Source: Sipunculus nudus (Eukaryota > Annelida > Sipuncula > Golfingiida > Sipunculidae). From it: a stretch of 64,000 bases of DNA. The translations under genes and the position numbers were made by a program. Within the stretch, counting starts at the first letter, position 1, and the number at the start of each line of letters is the position of its first letter. The notes under the pieces are model-generated. The model was not told the origin of the DNA. It searched no databases and saw only the letters and a list, made by a program, of their open reading frames with translations. Positions 36,753 through 48,921 of the stretch are shown piece by piece. The stretch spans positions 319,501-383,500 of the forward strand of contig CM049319.1 in NCBI GenBank assembly GCA_026874595.1. The letters are read 5' to 3'.

Positions 36753-38539
36753 GCACGTATGTGACCTGAACAAAGAGTGCCTGTTGAAATAACAATGACA
36801 CAAAATATAAAATACTTGGTTTATTCTTGAATTTCTCACTTTGTTTACCACACAGAAAACGAGACATACATATATAATAGACTACATTGGGTGGTTCATA
36901 AACCTCTTTCATAATAGCTCAGAAGAAAAACTCCTGAAGCTCTAATGGAGGCCACAGGCTACAGTCTTTCTTGTCTTAACTGAACTGGGAAATAACACGT
37001 ACTGCTAGCAAGGCAAACACTTGTGGATTTTGCATGTGGTGTTACTTTGTTGTTGTTCAAAATCCATGTCCACAAGACAATGGGTACTTTCAAATCAATG
37101 TGTAACTATTGTCAACAGTACCTCACTTTCTAATTTAGTCCAATTAGTGTGTTTCCATGAAATTATTTTTGTACATAAGGTGGTACTTTTGTAAAATTGC
37201 TGTTAAGGACAATATAATGTACCATCCCTTTTTTAAATTCCTTATGTTTGATGGCACATACACCTTGAGCAATCATTTAGTTGGTAATTGAGCACCCTTT
37301 CACAACAACACTGCACTATGTAATATTCATATTCAGAAAAAGCTCTGTAATACTAGCTCTGTAATACTAGCTGTAACATCACAGATAACTGGAATCATGT
37401 ACAGATATAAGGTAATATATCCTGGCATGGTTCTGAAATTTTACAATGCAAATACGCTGCCTTTTGATTAAGACAAAAAGAGGGCTTTTGCAGTTCCAGG
37501 AATGTCTGGTAGATGTCACCTGTTGTCACATCCACAAGCTTCTAAACAGTCATTTCATCATAAGTAATTCTGTCATCCTATAAAAGCTTGGAGGCAATTT
37601 TTTACAGTTCTAATCCAAATTTTCTTCCTGAAATATTGCTGTTTTTGCAGCACAATTTAGAACCGGGGGATCTTTATCCAATCTGTCCTCAGTATACGTA
37701 CTGGCCTGAACTGGGTCAGCAGGTGATACATATAAACATACAAAGGTAACATTTAAGTAGACACCTTGCAAGTTCATAAACCCTCGGTACGCCTATCAAA
37801 CAATTGGCACATTCTTGTATATATAAATAAAAAAAACAAACAACAAAAACCAAAAACAAGAAGAATGTAGTATGATGATGTAGGACTGCAGCTCAGGACA
37901 TTTCTTTGATGAACTGAATTATCACACCAATAAGATATTTAGCTTGGAATGTTCATGAATGTGTTTAAAAAGGAAAACCAGTGTGTAAAATGTGAAATCA
38001 ATAGTGCCATTCCATACATTAACCAGTGGTTGATGATAAACCTGAGAATGTAAAAAAAAAAAAAACCAGGTGGAGATCCATTCAGTGGTTAGTAGGTAGT
38101 GGTGATGATAGAGGGATAATTTTTGTTGTAGGCCTACCATAGATATAATATTTGCTTGCTGAAAACATTCAATCTATATCTATCACAAAACGCCAAGTGG
38201 TTGCAGTTGTGGTGGCCAGGCTCTTCATATCTCACACACACAAACACATGTGGCTTGAAAGTATATACCTTAGAACAAACAAGTAAAAGATCACTTATCG
38301 TACCATCAGGTCCATGTAATGATCAGAATCCTGTGTAGCAATCAAGGATTTCCCCACCAAACTCATAGCTCTGGCATTTTTATAAAACCCTAAGTGTAAT
38401 CCCTATCAATATCATAATGATGACTGATGTATCAGGACCACACTGACTGATGTCCATCATATTCATTATAATGACTACTGGTAATGAAATTTATCAGTTA
38501 ATTGTTTTATTAGTAAATAAATGAATGTATAAAGTTTTG
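36753..38539 (-). other. 3' flank and possible 3' UTR of the coiled-coil gene
   Basis: Non-repeat sequence after the stop codon at 38540-38542 on the minus strand. AATAAA (minus) occurs at 38511-38506, only about 30 bases after the stop, and again at 36825-36820, so the 3' UTR could be very short or about 1.7 kb. It also holds a 31-bp copy of an exon segment at 38347-38377. No gene is seen on the plus strand. Confidence 0.45.
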
Positions 38540-38881
38540 TCATCTCCTCTTGGCTTTATATCTCCTCCATACCCGCTGAATTGTTTCTGCTGCCGACCTT
38601 GCTTGTCGTATCCTGGCAACTCGCTGTTTTTGCTCCTTTGCGGTGGTCATGTATTTGTTCTCACTGACATTGGCAGACAAAGCTTTAATCTTTGGTTTAA
38701 AATCGTCCACATCCATGTCTACAACAGGCCTGGCTTTGTGACTGACTGGTGTTGGATGAACAGGTTCAGATACTATGCCGGTTTCAACAACACTGTCATC
38801 ATAACTGGAATGCTTATGCTTGTTAATGCTGGTGTCTACCTCTGTTAGGTATTCTTTAAGTCTCTCCTCCAATGACAGATC
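38540..38881 (-). CDS. Coiled-coil/IQ protein, terminal exon
   Basis: The minus-strand exon after 'ttattttag' (acceptor bases 38883-38882) encodes 113 residues from DLSLEERLKEYL to a Lys/Arg-rich end and TAA at 38540-38542. It begins in phase 0, matching the exon at 44449-45361. The last 17 residues, AAETIQRVWRRYKAKRR, fit an IQ-type calmodulin-binding motif (I-Q-x3-R-x4-R/K). A coiled-coil protein with a basic IQ end is a common pattern in centrosomal or ciliary proteins, but I cannot name the gene. Upstream is a 5.6-kb intron filled by a satellite-bearing element and a minisatellite. Confidence 0.85.
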   Translation of the reverse strand, partial: DLSLEERLKEYLTEVDTSINKHKHSSYDDSVVETGIVSEPVHPTPVSHKARPVVDMDVDDFKPKIKALSANVSENKYMTTAKEQKQRVARIRQARSAAETIQRVWRRYKAKRR

Positions 38882-39041
38882 CTAAAATAAAACATAATCA
38901 CATTAATAGGTCTGACTTGCATGTTGGTGCACAACACTCACAAAAAAGTTACATTTATGTTAGCAGGTAGTGAATAATATGGATAAAAAGATAAAAGTAT
39001 AAGGTATATATAGATAAGAAGATAAAGTTATGTATATAATT

Positions 39042-40995
39042 AAACTAGAATACGGGTAGTCGACAAGCGACTACGTGTATCCGCCAAAATCAGAGAAGGA
39101 CTGGTGAAGTAAGGCATGGATTGAGTGGCAAGGGAATATAGAGTTACATGTGTTAAATATTAGAATGGATCTCTGCCACATAAACATGATTGTAGGTGGC
39201 GCCACCTGTTATTTGAAACTATCCAAGATATATACACAAGCAAAATTTGATGTGGAAAAGTCAAACCACTGTAGATATACGAGTGATTTTGTCCCACAGC
39301 AGACAAACAGATGGACGCTGTGCAAAAATGGCTGCAGGTTGCGCCACCATTTTTGTGTATGTTTTAAAGCTATCCAAGGGCTTCATTTGTGTAAAAAAAT
39401 TTTCCTGATTGGTTGAATGAGTCCGGAGATATAAGCATGGATGTCTACAGCATGAATGTGAATGTAGGTGGCACCACCTGTCATAAAATCAAGAAAGCTA
39501 TGCGGGATGTATAAGCATGCTGAATTGCAGGGAATTTGGTCAAACCACTGCAGGGATATGAGTGATTTTAACCGAAAGGCAGACAAACAGATGGATGCTG
39601 TGTAAAAATGGCTGCAGGTGACGCCACCATTTTTGTGAATGTTATAAAGCTATCCAAGGGCTACATTTGTGTAATTTTTTTTTCCTGATTGGTCAAACGG
39701 TTCCCGAGATATGAGCTTGGATGTCTGCAGCGTTAACGTGAATGTAGGTGGCGCCACCTGTCATAAAATCGAGAAAGCTATCTAGGATGTATACGCATGC
39801 CGAATTTTAGGTGAATTAGTCAAACCACTGCAGAGATATGAGTGATTTTAACCCCAGGCAGATGAACAGATGGACACTGCAAACATGGTTGCAGGTGGCG
39901 CTGCCTTTTGTTGTGTATGTTATAAAGCTATCCCAGGGCTACATTTGTGTAAAATTTTTTTCCGGATCGGTCAACCGGTTCCAGAGATATATGGGTTTAT
40001 GTGTGGAGCGTTAACGTAAATGTAGGTGGCGCCACCTGTCATAAAATCGAGAAAGCTATCTAGGATGTATACGCATGCCGATTTTTAGGTGGATTAGTCA
40101 AACCACTGCAGAGATATGAGTGATTTTAACCCCAGGCAGATGAACAAATGGACACTGTGCAAACATGGTTGCAGGTGGCGCAAACTTTTGTTGTGTATGT
40201 TATAAAGCATTCCCAGGGCTACATTTGTGTAAAAAATTTTTCCGGATCGGTCAAACGGTTCCCGAGATATAAGGGTTTATGTGTGGAGCGTTAACGTGAA
40301 TGTAGGTGGCGCCACCTGTCATAAAATCGAGAAAGCTATCTAGGATGTATACACATGCCGAATTTTATGTGAATTAGTCAAACCACTGCAGAGATATGAG
40401 TGATTTTAACCCCAGGCAGATGAACAGATGGACACTGTGCAAACATGGTTGCAGGTGGCGCCACCTTTTGTTGTGTATGTTATAAAGCTATCCCAGGGCT
40501 ACATTTGTGTAAAATATTTTTCCGGATCGGTCAATCGGTTCCCGAGATATATGGGTTTATGTGTGGAGTGTTAACGTGAATGTAGGTGGCGCCACCTGTC
40601 ATAAAATCGAGAAAGCTATCTAGGATGTATACGCATGCCGAATTTTAGGTGAATTAGTCAAACCACTACAGAGATATGAGTGATTTTAACCCCAGGCAGA
40701 TGAACAGATGGACACTGTGCAAAAATGGTTGCAGGTGGCGCCACCTTTTGTTGTGTATGTTATAAAGCTATCCCAGGGCTACATTTGTGTAAAAATTTTT
40801 CCGGATCGGTCAAACGGTTCCCGAGATATATGGGTTTATGTGTGGAAACAGACGCACAAACGGACGCTGGGCAGAGACGAAAGGTCAGAGGTCAAGGTCA
40901 CTTGGTTAGGCACCAGTTCACATGTGACCCGATAATTTGTGTAAGTTTAGGAAAAATCTGTCCAGTAGTCTCAGAGGAGTTCTCCGGAAACGAAC

Positions 40996-41032
<37 letters not shown>

Positions 41033-41081
41033 AACCCGGTCAAAAACATAGTATCCGCAAAACTTCGTTTTGGCGGATACA
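39042..41081 (+). mobile_element. Hairpin-ended element with 279-bp satellite units (copy 2, complete)
   Basis: It starts AAACTAGAAT, then hairpin GTAGTCG-ACAAG-CGACTAC (39056-39074), then TGTATCCGCCAAAA (39076-39089). The exact complement TTTTGGCGGATACA ends the element (41068-41081) and forms a terminal hairpin with GTATCCGCAAAAC (41051-41063). The interior has about six units (GGTGGCGCCACC at 39747, 40026, 40305 and 40584; period 279), then a (CGG)n run at about 40998-41032. It sits in an intron of the coiled-coil gene. The architecture resembles the pearl/Helentron type: terminal hairpins, a satellite core and a 3' microsatellite. Confidence 0.75.
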
Positions 41082-41509
41082 ATAATTCTCTTCTAAATGT
41101 TTTTAAAACACAACAGAATAACTTTATAAGTGCATGTATTCAGACTATATTGTTGTAAACCCTAACTCTAACTCATTTGGACAGAATAAAACATAACTAA
41201 ATCTAACTTATAACTAACATTTTAAAATGATTATATCACTTTAAATATAACTTAATCTAAACCTGCTTCTCAAACATGCAAGTCTAATAGTTCTTATATA
41301 ATGGCAGTTTTGAACAAAACCTTTTAGCTGTACAGAGCTTGCTTTTCAGAACAGAAGTAATACTGTCAAACATCAACTAATGTCATCAGGAAAATCTCTC
41401 TAGTCTCTACACTGTATTTTATTACCTTGAATGATGGAGCATCACCAAAAGATCATAAAACTGAGAAAATAATAAAACAAATGCTGAGAAGAACAATGTG
41501 TGAAACTTG

Positions 41510-44432
41510 CATACACAAAGTACGGGCATGATGAACAAAATACAGGCATGATGTAAAAAGTACAGGCATGATGTACACAGAACAGGCATGATGTACAAAG
41601 TACTGACGGGTGTACTCAATACAGGCATGACATACAAAGTACAGGCATGATGTACACAGAACAGGCATGATGTACAAAGTACTGACGGGTGTACTCAATA
41701 CAGGCATGACATACAAAGTACAGGCATGATGTACACAGAACAGGCATGATGTACAAAGTACTGACGGGTGTACTCAATACAGGCATGACATACAAAGTAC
41801 AGGCATGATGTACACAGAACAGGCATGATGTACAAAGTACTGACGGGTGTACTCAATACAGGCATGACATACAAAGTACAGGCATGATGTACACAGAACA
41901 GGCATGATGTACAAAGTACTGACGGGTGTACTCAATACAGGCATGACATACAAAGTACAGGCATGATGTACACAGAACAGGCATGATGTACAAAGTACTG
42001 ACGGGTGTACTCAATACAGGCATGACATACAAAGTACAGGCATGATGTACACAGAACAGGCATGATGTACAAAGTACTGACGGGTGTACTCAATACAGGC
42101 ATGACATACAAAGTACAGGCATGATGTACACAGAACAGGCATGATGTACAAAGTACTGACGGGTGTACTCAATACAGGCATGACATACAAAGTACAGGCA
42201 TGATGTACACAGAACAGGCATGATGTACAAAGTACTGACGGGTGTACTCAATACAGGCATGACATACAAAGTACAGGCATGACATACAAAGTATAGGCAT
42301 GACATACAAAGAACAAGCATGATGTACAAAGCACAGGCTTGATGTACAAAGAACAGGCATAGTGTAAAATGAACAGGCATGATGTACAAAGTATAGGCAT
42401 GGTGTACAATGAAAAGGCATGATGTACAAAGTATAGGCATGGTGTACAAAGAACAGGCATGGTGTAAAATGAACAGGCATGATGTACAAAGTATAGGTAT
42501 GGTGTACAATGAAAAGGCATGATGTACAAAGTATAGGCATGGTGTACAATGAAAAGGCATGATGTACAAAGTATAGGCATGGTGTACAATGAAAAGGCAT
42601 GATGTACAAAGTATAGGCATGGTGTTCAATGAAAAGGCATGATGTACAAAGTATAGGCATGGTGTACAATGAAAAGGCATGATGTACAAAGTATAGGCAT
42701 GGTGTACAATGAAAAGGCATGATGTACAATGTATAGGCATGGTGTACAAAGTACAGGCATGATGTACAAAGTATAGGGATGGCATACACAGTACAGGCAT
42801 GACATACAAAGTACAGGCATGATGTACACAGAACAGGCATGATGTACAAAGTACTGACGGGTGTACTCAATACAGGCATGACATACAAAGTACAGGCATG
42901 ATGTACACAGAACAGGCATGATGTACAAAGTACTGACGGGTGTACTCAATACAGGCATGACATACAAAGTACAGGCATGATGTACACAGAACAGGCATGA
43001 TGTACAAAGTACTGACGGGTGTACTCAATACAGGCATGACATACAAAGTACAGGCATGATGTACACAGAACAGGCATGATGTACAAAGTACTGACGGGTG
43101 TACTCAATACAGGCATGACATACAAAGTACAGGCATGATGTACACAGAACAGGCATGATGTACAAAGTACTGACGGGTGTACTCAATACAGGCATGACAT
43201 ACAAAGTACAGGCATGATGTACACAGAACAGGCATGATGTACAAAGTACTGACGGGTGTACTCAATACAGGCATGACATACAAAGTACAGGCATGACATA
43301 CAAAGTATAGGCATGACATACAAAGAACAAGCATGATGTACAAAGCACAGGCTTGATGTACAAAGAACAGGCATAGTGTAAAATGAACAGGCATGATGTA
43401 CAAAGTATAGGCATGGTGTACAATGAAAAGGCATGATGTACAAAGTATAGGCATGGTGTACAAAGAACAGGCATGGTGTAAAATGAACAGGCATGATGTA
43501 CAAAGTATAGGTATGGTGTACAATGAAAAGGCATGATGTACAAAGTATAGGCATGGTGTACAATGAAAAGGCATGATGTACAAAGTATAGGCATGGTGTA
43601 CAATGAAAAGGCATGATGTACAAAGTATAGGCATGGTGTTCAATGAAAAGGCATGATGTACAAAGTATAGGCATGGTGTACAATGAAAAGGCATGATGTA
43701 CAAAGTATAGGCATGGTGTACAATGAAAAGGCATGATGTACAATGTATAGGCATGGTGTACAAAGTACAGGCATGATGTACAAAGTATAGGGATGGCATA
43801 CACAGTACAGGCATGACATACACAGTACAGGCATGATATTCAAAGTACAGGCATGCTGTTCAAAGTACAGGCATGAGGTAGAAATAGTACACATGATATA
43901 CAAAGTACAGTCATGGCATACACAGTACATGCATGATGTTCAAAGCACAGGCATGACGTACAATGTACAGTCATAATGTACAAAGTACAGGCATGATGTA
44001 CAAAGTACAGACATAATGTACAAAGTACAGGCACGATGTACAGAGTAAAGGCATGATGTACAAAGTACAGGCATAATGTACAAAGTACAGGCGTGATGTA
44101 CAGAGTACAGGCATGATGTACAGAGTACAGGCATGATGTATAAAGTACAGGCATAATGTACAAAGTACCGGCATGATGTACAGAGTACAGGCATGATATA
44201 CAAAGCACAGGCATAATGTACAAAGTACAGGCATGATGTACAGAGTACAGGCATGATGTACAAAGCATAAGCATGATGTACACAGCAGAGGCATAAAATA
44301 CATTGTACAGGCATGATGTACAAGGAACAGGCATGATGTACACAGTACAGTCATGATATACACAGTACAGGCATAACATACAAAGCACAGGCATGTTTTA
44401 CAAAGCACAGGCATGATGCATTAGGCGCAGGC
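41510..44432 (-). repeat. Minisatellite of about 20-bp units with 79-bp higher-order repeats
   Basis: The basic unit is 'caggcatgatgtacaaagta'. Two zones (about 41580-42256 and 42810-43262) show a 79-bp higher-order unit of four monomers including 'ctgacgggtgtactcaata'. A block of about 1 kb is duplicated exactly with an offset of 1,014 bp (42090-42809 equals 43104-43823). The array stops about 16 bases from the splice donor of the exon at 44449. Long open frames (up to 239 residues) in several frames result from the repeat and are not genes. Confidence 0.9.
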
Positions 44433-44448
44433 ATAACTTGATACTCAC

Positions 44449-45361
44449 ATAATTCCTACAACAGCTGTCATCAACTGATGATACATTTCTTTGTGCCATG
44501 ACCTTAACCTGTGACCTGTTGCCTTTTTTTGACCTTGACCTTTGTTTTCCTCCCTCTGACTTCTCTCCTCTGGCAAACTGATCATAGTGTTTTTCATGTG
44601 TTTTATTCTGTTTAGTAACATCTAGCATAGAATTAAGTGTAGATTCAAATGATTTCCCCACCAAACTCATAGCTCTGGCATCAAAATGTGCATCGTGCCC
44701 CTGGTAGATATACTCACTGGGGGTGTACATTTTATCAGGATATGGCCTGGGTTCACTTTTGCTGACATCAGCAGATTCTGTATATTGATGTGTATTTTCA
44801 AATCCAGGTATATTCTCTAATGATTCAAATGATCCAGCTGGTTTGATACCGTTCCCTTGTGTATTAGTACCTGGGCCAAACAGGAAATCGTTATGGGCAG
44901 ATGTGTTTTTGACAGGACAACCACTGTTAGTCCTTGTGTCCTGTTTACTGTCCATGTTACCATTAGTCACACCATCAGGCACAGACCGATGACCGCTGTA
45001 AGATGAGTCCCACTTTGATGCAGCATCAACTCTGTTTTCTTTTGCTGTCTGCAGAAGAGCTTTTAAAGTGTCAAAATTATCTGGATTCCTGAGCTGTGCT
45101 GCTTTTACTAAAAAATTTGGAACTTCATTCCCATTTTCCTTTTCACTCCTATGACTATTCCTACATTTGTTAAACAAGTTTTGTTTTTTGTCAGAATGTT
45201 CAGTATCATCCATGTCTTCCAGCTGGACTTCAGTGGAGGTGTCTGGTGCATCATGGTGACGTCTGCTGCCTGAAGGTGAAGTGCTGGGGCGACCTCGATG
45301 AACAGGAAAATCATCTGACCTTGATTCTCTCTGAAGGTCATCCACACTTCCAAACGCATAC
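44449..45361 (-). CDS. Coiled-coil/IQ protein, large exon
   Basis: A 913-bp minus-strand exon, entering with one base of a split Arg codon (CCA AG|G) and leaving in phase 0 at a GTGAGT donor (44448-44443). It encodes 304 residues from YAFGSVDDLQRE, largely polar and low in predicted structure: many Ser, Asp, Asn and Lys, an acidic EDMDDTEHSD stretch, a segment KSFESTLNSMLDVTKQ and a basic Arg/Ser/Lys patch before DDSCCRNY. An alternative AG 23 bases upstream (45386-45385) would break the frame, so the proximal AG at 45363-45362 is preferred. It is probably the disordered linker between the coiled coil and the IQ tail. Confidence 0.85.
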
Positions 45362-45811
45362 CTTTGAAATGAATACACAGTAACCTGTGTAAAAAGCTGA
45401 TATCATATTGCATTATATTAATTTCAGGTTAAAATTCAGTGACTCTCTTTTCATCACAATGACATTAAGATGATAATTATAACCAAGTCAAACAAGTAGT
45501 GCTAGCTGCTTGAGGATAAAACACTGGTCTAAATTACTGTAGTAAATTCACATAAACTACAAAATGTGATTCACTGACTCATGGCTGACACGATAGCTGT
45601 CACCCAGCCACACTGCAGCAGAAAAATTGTAGAATACACTTGTAGCATTGTGTAAAATAAATGTTCCATTCACAGTTTTATTTTGTGCATGAGTCTTAAC
45701 TGAGTTTGATGCCCAATTGGGCAGAAATGTTAAGTTTGAGAGAATTATTGCCAAAATACAAATGACACCCAGTGTTAGAACAATTTATAACCTTAATTTT
45801 ATTATCTTTAC
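45362..45811 (-). other. Intron of the coiled-coil gene
   Basis: A 450-bp intron, GT at 45811-45810 and AG at 45363-45362 on the minus strand. No repeat or gene seen. Confidence 0.6.
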
Positions 45812-45957
45812 CTTGGTACTGGACTATTGCTTCTGCTGGCCTTGGCCTCCTGTAACCTTTCCTTGAACTCTTGGAGCCTCTGTCTGGTCAAGGCTTCTTT
45901 GACCTCTAATTGTTGGCTCAAGGTCATGAGTTTATCTTTTTCTAATTTTGCTTGCAT
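45812..45957 (-). CDS. Coiled-coil/IQ protein, internal exon
   Basis: A 146-bp exon, acceptor 'tttttcag', donor 'AAG|gtaaag', phase 0 in and phase 2 out. It encodes MQAKLEKDKLMTLSQQLEV followed by KEALTRQRLQEFKERLQEAK and a Ser/Pro end. The heptad-like Leu spacing and many Lys, Glu and Gln indicate the end of a coiled coil. The leading ATG is a coincidence of the exon border; the upstream exon joins in phase. Confidence 0.82.
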
Positions 45958-46654
45958 CTGAAAAATGCATTTGCATGTATACAAAAGCTCATGGATATAA
46001 GGTGATTAAAAAAAATATATATAATAATTGTAACAACATAATTGTAACTAAAAAGTTTCATATGTCTCATATAAATCTGATGAACAAATTTGGATACAAG
46101 TATCTTGTGCATGTGTACTGACAAATTTTGACAGGCAAATTTTCAACATAAGATCAGCTTTCCTGAAACAGGGAGACATACACAAAGCATGTTTCAGGTG
46201 AGACAACATGTGCATAGAAAATTGAAAGCATAATTTAAAGTTTATCGCTGCAGCAAAGTATCCTTGACTGTTGACACCTTTCACCTAGACTTTAGAATAA
46301 TAACTGATAAGTCCTGGTTTTCTGTTATACATGATAAATGATGGATTACTTATATATATAGAATACATATAAATAATAAAAATGCAGGAATATTGCTGAT
46401 AAAGTTTCTTGCCTAAGTATTTTGTATAAGTTTTCTTTCAATGATAGGAAATTCCAAATGTGATGGTTACCAAAAAACTATCAATATACAAATGCAAGAT
46501 GATAGCAGATGTATATGTGATTTACTTTCTCTGATCTACCAAAACACATGGGTGGTGGAGTTAGACACATGATATATGCCAAGACTGATGTACCCAGTAT
46601 GCAGTATGGTATGTGCCAAACCAACCTGTTGCAAACCTACCACAATTAACATGA

Positions 46655-48921
46655 AACTAGAGGTATACTTTAATGTGTACACACGCACCTTGTCCTGCTG
46701 TTTGTCACGTAAACTAGAGGAATACTGTAATGTGTACACACGCAACTTGGTCTGCTATTTGTCACATAAACTAGACGAATACTGTAATGTGTACACACGC
46801 ACCTTGTCCTGCTGTTTGTCACATAAACTAGAGGAATACTGTTATGTGTACACACGCACCTTGTCCTGCTGTTTGTTGCATAAACTAGAGGTAAACTGTC
46901 ATGTGTACACACACACCTTGTCCTGCTGTTTGTCATGTAAACTAGAGGTAAACTATAATGTGTACACACGCACCTTGTCCTGCTGTTTGTCACATAAACT
47001 AGAGGAATACTGTATTGTGTACACACGCACCTTGTCCTGCTGTTTGTCACATAAACTAGAGAAATACTGTAATATGTACACACGCATCTTGTCCTGCTGT
47101 TTGTCACGTAAACTAGAGGTAAACTGTAATGTGTACACATGAACCTTGTCCTGCTGTTTGTCATGTAAACAAGAGGTATACTGTAATGTGTACACATGCA
47201 CCTTGTCCTGCTGGTTGTCTTGTAAACAAGAGGTAAACTGTAATATGTACACACGCATCTTGTCCTGCTGTTTGTCACCTAAACTAGAGGTAAACTGTAA
47301 TGTGTACACACGCACCTTGTCCTGCTGTTTGTCACGTAAACTAGAGGTATACTGTAATGTGTACACACGCACCTTGTCCTGCTGTTTGTCACGTAAACTA
47401 GAGGTATACTGTAATGCGTACACATGCACCTTGTCCTGCTGTTTGTCACATAAACTAGAGGTAAACTGTAATATGTACACATGCACCTTGTCCTGCTGTT
47501 TGTCACGTAAACTAGAGGTATACTGTAATGTGAACACACGCACCTTGTCCTGCTGTTTGTCACGTAAACTAGAGGTATACTGTAATGTGTACACACGTAC
47601 CTTGTCCTGCTGTTTGTCACGTAAACTAGAGGTAAACTGTAATGTGTACACATGTACCTTGTCCTGCTGTTTGTCTCGTAAACAAGAGGTAAACTGTAAT
47701 GTGTACACACGCACCTTGTCCTGCTGTTTGTCTTGTAAACAAGAGGTAAACTGTTATGTGTCCACATGCACCTTGTCCTGCTGTTTGACACGTAAACTAG
47801 AGGAATACTGTAATGTGTACACATGCAACTTGTCCTGCTGCTTGTCACGTAAACTAGAGGAATACTGTAATGTGTACACACGCACCTTGTCCTGCTGTTT
47901 GTCACGTAAACTAGAGGTATACTGTTATGTGTACACCCGCACCTTGTCCTGCTGTTTGTCATGTAAACTAGAGGTATACTGTTATGTGTACACACGCACC
48001 TTGTCCTGCTGTTAGTCACGAAAACAAGCGGTAAACTGTAATGTGTACACACACCCCTTGTAGTGCTGTTTGTCACATAAACTAGAGGAATACTGTATTG
48101 TGTACACACACACCTTGTCCTGTTGCTTGTTACGTAAACTAGAGAAATACTGTAATGTGTACACACGCATCTGTCACGTAAACTAGAGGTATACTGTAAT
48201 GTGTACACACGCACCTTGTCCTGCTGTTTGTCGCATAAACTAGAGGTATACTTTAATGTGTACACACGCACCTTGTCCTGCAGTTTGTCACATAAACTAG
48301 AGGTAAACTGTAATGTGTACACACGTACCTTGTCCTGCTGTTTGTCACGTAAACTAGAGGTATACTGTAATGTGTACACACGTACCTTGTCCTGCTGTTT
48401 GTCACGTAAACAAGAGGTATACTGTAATGTGTACACATGCACCTTGTCCTGCTGTTTGTCTTGTAAACAAGAGGTAAACTGTAATGTGTACACATGCACC
48501 TTGTCCTGCTGTTTGTCTTGTAAACAAGAGGTAAACTGTAATGTGTACACACGTACCTTGTCCTGCTGTTTGTCATGTAAACTAGAGGTAAACTGTAATG
48601 TGTACACACGTACCTTGTCCTGCTCTTTGTCACGTAAACAAGAGGTATACTGTAATGTGTACACATGCACCTTGTCCTGCTGTTTGTCTTGTAAACAAGA
48701 GGTAAACTGTAATGTGTACACATGCACCTTGTCCTGCTGTTTGTCTTGTAAACAAGAGGTAAACTGTAATGTGTACACAAGCACCTTGTCCTGCTGTTTG
48801 TCTTGTAAACAAGAGGTAAACTGTAATGTGTACACATGCATCTTGTCCTGCTGTTTGTCTCGTAAACAAGAGGTATACTGTTATGTGTACACACGCACCT
48901 TGTCCTGCTGTTTGTCACGTA
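46655..48921 (-). repeat. 57-bp minisatellite, about 40 units, made from an exon end and its splice donor
   Basis: On the gene's strand each unit reads ACGTGACAAACAGCAGGAC, then AAG, then GTGCGTGTGTACACA and 'ttacagtatacctctagttt'. Its first 23 bases are the last 23 bases of the coding exon at 48899-49102 and the rest is the adjoining intron. The array therefore overlaps the exon end. Variants (GTGCGT, GTGCAT, GTACGT, ATGCGT) affect the repeated splice donor. Because 57 is a multiple of three, several frames are open for hundreds of codons on both strands, so openness is no proof of coding. Confidence 0.9.

Noticed and set aside
38525-38848. Plus-strand frame of 107 residues
   Set aside because: It is the antisense shadow of the terminal exon 38540-38881, which has splice borders and phase support.
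42090-43823. Long minus-strand open frames (up to 239 residues, Cys/His/Met-rich) in the 20-bp minisatellite
   Set aside because: Several overlapping frames are open at once and all simply translate the tandem unit; there are no splice signals or non-repeat coding parts.
45362-45384. Upstream splice acceptor for the exon at 44449-45361
   Set aside because: Using AG at 45386-45385 adds 23 bases and puts the long coding frame out of phase with the exon at 45812-45957.
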